Shown here in pieces: positions 47,719 through 57,585 of a DNA stretch of 64,000 nucleotides (positions are counted from its first letter, which is position 1; each line of letters begins with the position of its first letter). The stretch comes from Epiperipatus broadwayi (lineage: Eukaryota; Onychophora; Udeonychophora; Euonychophora; Peripatidae), in contig JAQFVV010000232.1 in NCBI GenBank assembly GCA_028023455.1, forward strand, positions 1,430,001 to 1,494,000, written 5' to 3'. The notes beneath the pieces are model-generated. The model worked only from the letters and a program-made list of their open reading frames with translations, was not told the origin of the DNA and ran no database searches. Both the position numbers and the translations under genes were made by a program.

Positions 47719-47783
47719 TGTTATAGTGGAATGTTCATTGAATTCAAATTATGTCTTCTACACCAAGCATGAAAATTTGTTTT
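47719..47783 (+). CDS. Candidate internal exon a
   Basis: A strong acceptor (CCTTTTTATTATAG, AG at 47717-47718) and donor (GTAAGTACC from 47784) enclose a 65-nt segment. One frame is open throughout and encodes VIVECSLNSNYVFYTKHENL F, entering after two bases of a codon and leaving one. It is less AT-rich and uses varied codons compared with flanks. I do not recognise the protein. The unit C LTR (48028) and D repeat follow in the presumed intron. Chance occurrence is possible; RNA evidence is needed to settle it. Confidence 0.35.
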
Positions 47784-47974
47784 GTAAGTACCATAAAATC
47801 ACATTCAAAAAATAATAATAATAATGCTTATTGATATATTGACTATAAAGTTTATTTAGTTGTTTATGACATGGTCAGCAGATCATTTATAAGTATGGTT
47901 GTTTTTATGCTTTGCTATGGGGGAAACTTATTGATTAATTACAGAGAAAGCATATTTCAAATAAAACTATATAT

Positions 47975-48027
47975 TGTAACTAGTTGGCTTACATGGCACA
48001 CAGCAACATAGTTATGTATGCATATAT
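47975..48027 (+). repeat. Repeat D, copy 1, left part
   Basis: TGTAACTAGTTGGCTTACA, then CACAGCAACATAGTTATG. Matches 55051-55113. The beginning TGTAA..TTACA can fold like an LTR terminus; ATAT precedes it. It is interrupted by unit C at its (AT)n tract and resumes at 50706. Confidence 0.65.
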
Positions 48028-50705
48028 TGAAACAGTAAGGTCTGCTTTGCAGATCTTCGTTTCACATTTTCTCACCTATTTCCTACCCTCATACCTTAGT
48101 TTGAACCCCAATCTATCGTAGTGTGTCTGCAATACGCTTATATACCAAAAATCCCGCCTAATTTTAAACCACGAGTACAATGCTCGTATTATATATATAA
48201 TTCATTCCCAAATAAATAAAAGATTATAGATTATGTATATGTTCACATAATTTTGATTTATTAAAAAGTAGGTTATAGAAGTCGTAATTGCGCACACACT
48301 ATGATATGCATTTTAAAACATATCAAAATTATAAATTGTTAAAGTTATTTTGTTTGAATCTATTTACAAATATATTACCGTCGTAATATATTTTGATTTA
48401 AAATAAAATTCATTTAGTAAATATTCGTTTAGTAATTAGATTCAAATATTGCGATGTAAAAGTAAAATAATTTTCGTTTGATTTAATAAAAGTCATTCCA
48501 AATATTTCTGTTAAAATAAATGAGGGACAATAGTTTAATTAGTTAATGTTATATAAGTTTATCAAAAAACAGCAGCTGTCCACTTAAGGTTTTCTTTAAT
48601 TAGTAAGAGTAATTTTAATTAAATCTAGTTTGTAATTCGAATGTTGAAAGGGAAATTAACAAAAGAAATTAATTAATGTTTAATTCCTTTAGATATTCGG
48701 ATAGATTTAATTACAGCTGATAAGTCCGATGTATTTTTGTAACGCTCCAGGGCAGTTCTATTGTTAATTTCTAATATAAAAAGGAGGGTTTTCTTTTGTT
48801 CTCCAGTCTAATGTTTCTAAGAGAAATCATTCTGAGTTCTTGTCTAATAATTTGCTAACCTTGACATGACAGTGTAGAGGCGTCAAGATGGCTATGTCCT
48901 CTCGGAATCGCCGGCCGCTGCTCCAGACCATCGGAAGCTATCACATAAGGAACCCCGGAACTGCTGCTGCTGCAAAAATATGAACATTTCCAGATTTTGC
49001 TGTTAAATTATATAAAAAGCTGCCGACCATCAATCTACCTAAAATGCTCCTCCAGAGGTAACCCTAAATTAACCCAAGAGCTCTTGTGATAACTAACATG
49101 CTATAGCTATTTAAAATTGTTTTTCTTATATTTCACATAACTTCATTATGTATTTCTTTAACGTGTTTAAATATACTCAACATTTTGCTCTCTATCCTTG
49201 GGTTAATATTTTCTATTGATTAAGCTTTCTGTTATTTTATTATGATAATGTGTCAGAATCGTCTTTGACCGAGTGAATTATTCCCTTTGATGAAAATATT
49301 TTAAATTTCTAAATAATTTTTCAATTGTATTATAATTTCCAATCACTCGTTCGAGGGCGATTCTTTTTTTTAATATATAATAATCACATAGTTTAAAATC
49401 TACATGTTATTGATTTTAATCTAATATAAGAGTATGTGCGAGGTCAATGATTAAATGTGTCCCCTAATGCATGATTGCATATATAAATCTATACTTACTT
49501 TTCACACCCGCAAGCATGCATTTTCCTATTTTAATTACTGTGTTCTACTTTAATTACAAAGTTCATTGACGTCGAGAATGTGCGGACCCTTTTAAATGAA
49601 TTTTTGGGAATTTGATTGGGCATTTTGCTTAATCCAAGTAAAACCCATTTAGATGTTTTATATATACTAGTCTCGTATTGCTGGTACATGAATTGGTTGT
49701 TGAGACCGCTTTGTTTTACTTTTCCAAGGATTCTTTACACGGCCAAGTCCATTCTCTTCGTTTGCAGTTTCCAGGCAGTGTGTCCCTAAGTGACACACCT
49801 GGGAATTAAACGCAATCGTCCTCCAGTCGCTAAGTTTCGGCTGTTCATCAAAATACTTTCCTATGGGTTAGCGGCGAGACGCCCTCCGTAATCATAACGA
49901 TATTCGATATTGTTTTATTTTATATTTATTTTACAAAGCATACGTGACTTAAACGGGTCACACCCTCCAACTTTAATAAATTCATTATCAGCAATACTGA
50001 CCTCCCAATGCAACTCTATTATTATTATTCTCAAATAAATGCTTTGATCACATTCCCACTTTGTTGCTTAGTAAGCTTTTGTCCATGCTATTCTCGAAAT
50101 CAATAAATATTTTAGAACACTTAATTTTCAAATATTTTTCTTAGACTTGTATAATTGCTCAAAGCACCTCGCACATGTTCCTATCTCATCAAGCACATCG
50201 TAATGCTATTAACCCGAGGAATAGAATATATCACTTTGCTTTAAAACCTTTTGTCATTTATTGAAATATAATGCCCACAATTATTTAATACGCGTCCCTG
50301 TTTCATATAAGCAGACAGTGGCGTTATATCTATAATTTATATAAATAAATTTTGTGCAATTATTTAAAACTAAATTTGATCTTTTATTTTATTTGATTCC
50401 TATCACTGTCTCGGTCTATAGATATATATATTTTCTGCATTTCTTTTGTAAATCCATAGACATAAATTAGCCACCCAAGCTTCTTTTAGTATAGTCTTTT
50501 GTTTCTCCCTGACCACCAGGCACCGGTCAAAGGTTATACTAGTAGTGGCATCAGATGCCTTATCACGTAGATGGTGCTGTGAAATTTAGACTTTAGATTC
50601 GAACTTAGTATATCTAGAAGGCAACCCCGCCTAGAATGTTCAGTTTCGTGTCTGGGGTTTGAATTCTGCAGTGTGTTAGCGAGATAGACGATTCTGACTA
50701 TTACA
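48028..50705 (+). mobile_element. LTR-like unit C, copy 2 (uninterrupted)
   Basis: Starts TGAAACAGTAAGG and ends GACTATTACA, with ATAT on both sides (48024-48027, 50706-50709). Length 2678 bp. A 5' hairpin (TGAAAC with GTTTCA, plus inner GGTCTGC/GCAGATC) spans 48028-48064. Carries AATAAA at 50102 and, near the 3' end, TGACC-ACCAGGCACC-GGTCA, a 5-bp-stem hairpin (50509-50528). No retroviral genes. Moderately diverged from copy 1. Confidence 0.72.
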
Positions 50706-51068
50706 ATATATATAATGAAGGAAAAGTAGAAATAAACACAAATTTTTTATAAATATTTTTCTACATTCCCTGGAATAAAAATAATAAATAAAGGGTTAAA
50801 TAACTGGATTTAAAATATTTTTATTATGAAATAAAACATTTAAAAAGGTCTAATAAATAAAGATTAATATTGTATTATTATTCTGATTTTGAATTTAAAA
50901 AACAAGCATGGTTTATTTTTTTTATTAGTAGTGCTTGTATACATTTCTTTATCTATTTTTAAAAATCTTTGTAGATTAAAAATTCCAAAAAAGTAGCTGT
51001 TAATTAAAAGTGATGTAAAGAGAATAAAAACATGTTGATCACACCTTTGGTAAAATTTCAAAGTAGTG
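50706..51068 (+). repeat. Repeat D, copy 1, right part
   Basis: About 360 bp (ATGAAGGAAAAGTAGA, ATAAAGGGTTAAATAACT, CATGTTGATCA...) nearly identical to 57255-57585. The direct repeat in both places begins right after an LTR end. 51069-51333 continues without a recognised feature. Confidence 0.75.
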
Positions 51069-51333
51069 ATTTGAAAAGATTAAGATTGATTAAATCAAGA
51101 TAAGGGATTAGAGAGATAAAAAAAACTTTTCAATTAAGGTGTTTTTATCACCTCCAAATGATTCTATAAAAAGACTGAAAAAAGAATCAATTCAGTTTGG
51201 CTTGCAGTTGTTGTAAGAGTTGCCCAGCAGAGTCTAGTTAATATTTTTTGAGAAGTGGCCAAATTGACCAGCTGCAAAGTCTGGGTAGTAGTTTTTGAAA
51301 AGAGAATTGGCTAAAATAGTTTGGCTAATATTT

Positions 51334-52960
51334 TTGTAAGAGCTACAGTTTTTTGGTAACTGTAGCAGAGAATGGCCACAATAAAAACAACTTTCTTCTG
51401 ATCATCGAGGGCACCACCAGGTCACTGCGTACCTGGAAAATGTAATTTAAGGTGATCTGAAGTTAATGATGATGATGATTGACACTGGCCAGACCCAGGG
51501 AGAGAAAGAGATCTTTAATATTGTTCAGACAATTAAGAAAAGATAACAGAGACAACAGCCAATCTAATTTCAAATAATTTTAAAGTTTATTAAATTAAAG
51601 AAAAGAAATAAATCTCAGACAAACAAAATATGTTTGACCTAGATTTTACTGGTATATTTATCAGGTAGTGTACGTGAGTGATGCAAATATTAAACTCCCT
51701 GGGAGATAAGTTTGTTTGCTAACTTATGAATTTAAAAAGGATTTCTAATATCTTCCTGCTGACGACTTATAAAAACAATTTTAGTTTCCCAATTCACAGA
51801 TTCCTGAAAATGTGGTCTTGCAAGGAATTTAACAAAACAGTGCATGCAAGAATTCTCTAATAACTTGAAACTAGAGACATCATTTATCTGCAGAACAGCT
51901 CATGGATAACCACATTTAAGATTACCAAGATTAAATTCAAATACAAGACCAAAAAGACCAAAAAAGGATTACACTTTTACCTAATCTTAGGTAAACAAAA
52001 ACTAGATCTCCAATATAGGAAAAACAGAACAACACAGTTGATAAACTGCTGAGCCAAAAGATTTACTGTCTGCAGAAAAATACAAAGCCAATTTAACTAA
52101 ACTAATTATAATGACAAAGGACAAGTGAGATAAAATTACAAAGATCTGCCAAAGTATTTAGCAAGATTTAGTAATATAAAACAAAAAGAATACAAAGCAT
52201 ATCAAATATAAATTTGCAATAGACTCCCAGATAAATAAATTTAAAGCAAACATGGAATCTTAAAACTAAGATTCCAACATGTTATAAATACAATATATAA
52301 TAAATGCTAAAAATATTTGAATTGAATATTTAGAAAGACATTACAAACATAGGTTTTTTAAAAAAATTAAGCTGAGATTTTGATTAGAGATTTAACCCTG
52401 TTAAGAATATGAAATCTTTTACCTCGAGGTATAAAGTTAAGACTGGCTGATGTCTTTCAGCATGGTAAACAGTTGAGTTTACTGGAAAGTTCTGATGAAG
52501 ATTTCAGGTTTTCATTATCTATCCGGGAGGCTAAAGGCACTGTTAGAGATCAGTTCTTGTTTAAGCTCTTAATACATGATTTTTTAGGGACAATTTGGGA
52601 TCCTGGACTCATCTTTGAGTTGGTTTAGCACAGCGTGACATTGATAAAATTCTTCATAGTGTATAGTTTTAGCATTCTGCAGAAAAGATTCTAATTAGCA
52701 ATTGAAAGATCATAATTTAAATTCAGTAGAATTTCCTAATGGTGAACAACCAAAAGTACTATTAGCAACAATGATCTCCAGATGTGGACACATCATCTTA
52801 GAATCCAGCAGCATAGCAATTCGAGTCTGGATCATAAATAGCATACAAAGTTGATCCAATACATGTCACAAGTAGCTAAAAGTCAATAGCTGAAGAATAA
52901 TTAGTCCGAAATCCCAGGGCTATTTATATGAGCTTTTATCTTCTGTAACATTTTTAATTA
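51334..52960 (-). mobile_element. Family F-related LTR-like sequence, copy 2 (ends uncertain)
   Basis: In reverse orientation it shares with 7583-9735 the hairpin/GGCRCC element (51409-51436; stem CCAGGT/ACCTGG), TATCTTCCTGCTG-CGACTTATAAAA, GAGCCAAAAGATTT, TCTGCCAAAGTATTTAG and AAACTAAGATTCCAA. Divergence is high. The left end may be at TGTAAGAG (51334). No coding frame. Older than most family B copies. Confidence 0.45.
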
Positions 52961-53601
52961 GCAAATTTTGACCATGGCATTCCCAATCTCAAATTTAATC
53001 TTAATTAAATATTCTGTCCAGGGCGTTTTTTTATTTAAAAATTAATTACAAAAAAAAAATAAAAATAAAAACAAGTCTTAACTTTTCTCTTTGAAATAAA
53101 TTAAAATAGATTATATTTAAAATAAAAGAAACAACAATGCCATTACAACTTTCCAAAATTAAAAGCTTTCTCAAAAAAGGATTAACTTTTAAATTAGAAT
53201 ATTCTTACAAAAGATAATAAAAAAAATGTCAAAGAAAATATATTTTAAAACTAAAATCTATTGCAAATAAAAAAAATCAGATTCTCTTTTTTAAAAAAAA
53301 AAAAAGCGAATATGTGTGTTATATCACATACTCTTACTACATTAACTGCTTCGGCTTATTAAGCCGGTGTCCCGTGCATCATTTTTTTTAATGACATAAA
53401 AACTATAAGCATGACATCAACAGAAATATGGGCATTTGATATATCTCAACCTAACTTTCTAAAGATGGCTTTAACAAAAAAATCCGATGAAATTTGGATT
53501 TTTTATTAATTTTTTTCATAACAGGTGCATTTAATTTTTTTTTTTTGATCAATTCTCTAATTTCCATGAAGCAATAAAAAGAGAAAACTTTTATTGGCCA
53601 C
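52961..53601. other. No gene recognised
   Basis: AT-rich with long A and T runs. Contains a small CGGCTT/AAGCCG hairpin at about 53353. It may be promoter or intron for the exon candidate that follows. Confidence 0.4.
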
Positions 53602-53692
53602 ATGAGTTTGACAAAACGGATTAAAAATATGCCGATATTTCACAAAGACGGCCTTCCATGGAGTCTAAACGTAATTGCAGAATATCAGGCTC
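53602..53692 (+). CDS. Candidate coding exon b
   Basis: ATG at 53602 opens MSLTKRIKNMPIFHKDGL, then PWSLNVIAEYQA, and the segment ends at a very good donor (GCTC|GTAAGTAT, GT at 53693). It leaves one base of a codon. The frame is open for nine codons upstream of ATG, so an internal exon with another start is also possible. The protein is not recognised; the peptide is basic at its start with a Trp-containing middle. It is noticeably less AT-rich than its flanks. Confidence 0.4.
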
Positions 53693-54525
53693 GTAAGTAT
53701 ACAATTTTAATTTTTTGAATATTTTAATTTTTTTTTAAAATTATTTGAAAAATGATTTAATTTTTATTAATTTGCATTTGTATTGGTGTGTGTGTTTATA
53801 AATTCTATATTTTTTTATGCTCATATAAATTCATATGTATAGTAATTTATGTGTTTTATAAAAATAATTCTCAAAAGTTTAATAATTTATTATTTGAAAA
53901 ATGATTTAATTTTTATTAATTTGCGTTTGTATTGGTGTGTGAGTATATAAATTCTATATTTATTTATGCTCATGAATTCATATGGACAGTAATTTTGTGT
54001 GTTCTAGTCCACTTATTTCATAAAAATAAACTTATTTTATAAAAATAATGATTCTCAAAAGGTTTAATAATTTATTATTTATTATTATGTTTATATGGTG
54101 TGTTTGTATTTGCAAGTAATGATTTACAAAACTAATGATCAAATGTACAGAAAGATTGCATATGCAGGTAAAGAATCAAATTCTGATTCTTGCCTATGCC
54201 TTGATATTCATGCTTTGGATTCACTAGTTTTGCCATATCTTTCATCACATTATTTTCAAGTCTATAGCTAACAAATGGACTATATGCAGATAAATTATAT
54301 CTATGTGATACAATAAATATAACAAGATAGCATCACTGGTGTGCGTAAAGAATATAAACATCACTGATGTACACCAAAAAATATAAAATGAAGTGATGAA
54401 ACTAATTTTATCAATGATACAGACAGTAGCCTACAATTTCTAGTTTTAGATAGACAAGAAGCCAATTGCTATGATGACAAATACATATCTGTCTTCTAGA
54501 AATGATTTGTTTTGTATTTTATTAG

Positions 54526-54605
54526 GATGAATTGGGATACAAGATAAAAATGAAGAATTCTTATGCGAATACTTTTGGTGATTCTGAAGCTGTGGATTAT
54601 CTCAG
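54526..54605 (+). CDS. Candidate coding exon c
   Basis: An acceptor tract (TTTTGTATTTTATTAG, AG at 54524-54525) and donor (CAG|GTAAGA, GT at 54606) enclose 80 nt with a single open frame: DELGYKIKMKNSYANTFG, DSEAVDYL. It enters at phase 0 and leaves two bases. That does not join directly to exon b, which leaves one base, so an exon may be missing, or the two belong to different transcripts, or one is false. Protein not recognised. Confidence 0.4.
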
Positions 54606-55050
54606 GTAAGACATATATATGGTTTGAAAGATAATTTTCTGAGGAATACAAAGAAATTATCACTGAAGATGTAATTTAAACTTAATTAATGATGAATTAG
54701 AAATTATGAACAAACAATAGAGTAATAATTATATCTGATGTTGAAATTTCTTTTTTGTCTTATTTTTAAATGGTAATTACTATTTGTCTTAGCCTTATTG
54801 TTTTCCTTAGTTTTTCTAGTTTCTATCAATGTAAAGTTTTTTGCTTTACCATTATTAAAACTGAAGTTATTGTGAAAATTGTGTCTCAGGTCAGTTTTTT
54901 AACAAATTCAATATGGCACCTGGAGAACATAGCAGTTAAATAATAAAATATAAAATTTTGATATCTTTTAAAAAACTTAAAAATTACAAAATCCATTTTA
55001 AACTACGCGATGGAACTTTTGAAGTGGATAGAGTATCAGGTTCAATATAT

Positions 55051-55113
55051 TGTAACCAGTTGGGTTACTACACACACAGCAACATAGTTATGTGTTCACA
55101 TATATATATATAT
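55051..55113 (+). repeat. Repeat D, copy 2, left part
   Basis: TGTAACCAGTTGGGTTAC (perfect GTAACC/GGTTAC hairpin), then CACAGCAACATAGTTATG. Interrupted by the family B LTR copy 5 at the same (AT)n site where copy 1 received unit C. Confidence 0.7.
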
Positions 55114-57254
55114 TGTAACGAGCACAGATGACGTTACATTATTTTTTTATTATTAAACATTAAAATAAAAAGTTCGCATGTAAAATTTTTTTTTTAAGAC
55201 AGAAAAATTGAAAATAAATTCTACCTTAAACTCGTATATATATAAATCGCACAGAGGAGAAAAGTTATTAAAATAAAACTTTATTAAAGAAAAAGTATTT
55301 TAAAACTAAATTGTAAAAAGATTTGGAGATAAAATTATATCTTTAAATATATCTTTGGATTTGGAAAACAGGTTAATTAATGTTATGGAAATGATTGTTT
55401 TAATTAGTCCAAGTGAATAAGCCCTTGGGCATTTAAATGTATAAACAACGGTCAGATAGGAAAATAATAGAAACTTTTAGCAAATAAAAAGAAATCCGTA
55501 TGGTATCGGACCTCAGCGAAAAGACCACCCTCATCGATGACGTAATGTTGAGTCAATCCTTAAGATTAATATAAAAGGAAAAGTTGGAAATTATTAGGGA
55601 TTATTAAGAGAGGACTGAGATGTGTTAAGTCGGAGAGTTGGAGGTGAAGGGATTGAAAGACGCACTTTCAATTCCTTCAGTTGTTATAAAAATGGAAAAA
55701 TGAAACATCGCTTTTCTTATACTGATGACAACAGGATCATCGGGGGATTTAATGTGGATTTCAAACGGTATGCAGTGAATAAAGAGGAACGTTGAAAAAA
55801 AAATCGTAAGAACTTTAAAAACATTTTGAAACACTATGAACATTAAATTAAAAACTTTCCATATTTAAAATAATTAAGAAATAGAATCCTATCTGACCAA
55901 CGTTATTTATTAATTAGTTATAATTTTATTTAATGTATTTCTTTTGTAAAATCATTTCCATTTATTTATTTATTTGTTCTTTAAGTTTTATTATGATTTC
56001 TGTTTTTCATTAAACTAGTTATATAAATATTAAACTTAAGTCGGGCGTGAATGGCTATATAGATTTGTAAAGTTTTATTAGGGGACGGTAGTCTTAGGTT
56101 ATTTGTTTTGTAGTTAAATTGGGTCAATGGATTGGATATATTGGTGTAGTTAGTAGATGTAATGCAAGATTCGCTACGGGCAGAATCGTTTGTATGCGCC
56201 GCACTCACCCGTTTGCCTGTGGAAGGAATTATAAGTCGGAGACTGCAGTTCCTTTCTATGGAGTTTTTTTATTGCTCTTCTTGTCAGATAGATGTATGTA
56301 TTCCTATCTGACGAGAGGCAATTTCTTCTCTTAACTTTTTGTGCTGCCGTATTTCGTATTACATTTAATACATCGATATATCAGATGAATTGGCGTTAGT
56401 TCGACTGCGAACTTTTGGCCTAAGGTTAAATAAGGATAGAATATTTTCTTTCAAATGCAAATCTGTGTAGTCTATTCATACTCGACACTAAATAAAAATG
56501 CATGAAATTTAAGTTGTTTATAGATGCTTGCATGGATTGGTTATTGGTTAATTATGTTTTGGGTTTTCATAGGTGATCAAAATATATAGACATTCCGTAA
56601 ATACTGATACCTTACGGTGAGTATCTAAGATGTATTTATTCGGATGTCTTTTAAGTTATTGGTGTTAATGCGGTGTCTTATGATGAACACCATTGGGTTT
56701 CTTGTATTCCCTATGAAATTTGATGGTATCAATGATTTTGTATTTTGATCGTTTATGTTTACTTTGAAATGTTTTTAACCGTGTAATCTATGTAACCGAT
56801 CTATACTCAACATTATAAAACAAACTTTCATAAATGCATCTGTGCGAACTTAATTAAAATGTAAACTTATAATATTATAAAAATTAAAATGTAAATTTAA
56901 ATTATAAAATCAAATTAAAATCTAAAATAAACATACTAGAATAATAATGTTAAATTTTATATATATATATGTGCGTAAATAAATTTTTGTATGTTAATTA
57001 CTGGCAGTGGCTTATTTTATTTATTTTTTTAATATTGAAGTATAATTAGATAAGATATTATATTATTAAATCTCTGCTACTCCCTGAGCTAGTGACTTGG
57101 GCTAACGATCGGTATCAAAATTTAAACAAAAAAAAATTTTTTTTTTTTTACTTACGTATCTATCTGCCTTCTTTATAAATTTTTCTAGGTTCAAATGCCT
57201 AGATGGCGCCCTGTAGAGCAGATTACGTTAAGTGTTATTCTCCGGATCGTTATA
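55114..57254 (+). mobile_element. Family B LTR, copy 5
   Basis: Starts TGTAACGAGCACAG, with TGTAACG pairing to CGTTACA at 55132-55138, and ends CGGATCGTTATA. ATAT precedes it. Holds TGACGT (55538) and TATAAAAGG (55570) 32 bp apart, and the hairpin plus ATGGCGCCC (57185-57211). Most similar to copy 1. Confidence 0.78.
55538..55578 (+). promoter_or_regulatory. LTR promoter: TGACGT box and TATAAAAGG (copy 5)
   Basis: TGACGTAATG at 55538 and TATAAAAGG at 55570, the same 32-bp spacing as in copy 4. Confidence 0.6.
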
Positions 57255-57585
57255 TATATAATGAGGGAAAAGTAGAGATATTTTTTTATATTCCCTGAAA
57301 TAAAAATAATAAATAAAGGGTTAAATAACTCTGGATTTAAAGTATTTTTATTATGAAATAAAACATTTAAAAAGGTCTAATAAATAAAGATTAATAATGT
57401 ATTATTATTCTGATTTTGAATTTACAAAACAAGCTTGGGTTATTTTTTTATTAATGCTTGTATACATTTCTTTATTTTTAAAAATCTTTATAGATTAAAA
57501 ATTTCAAAAAAGTAGCTTTTAATTAAAAGTGATTTGAAGAGAATAGAAACATGTTGATCATGCCTTTTGTAAAATTTCAAAATAG
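57255..57585 (+). repeat. Repeat D, copy 2, right part
   Basis: Matches 50706-51068 until AAAATAG, where unit E begins. Together with 55051-55113 it reconstructs the D repeat without its two insertions. Confidence 0.75.
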
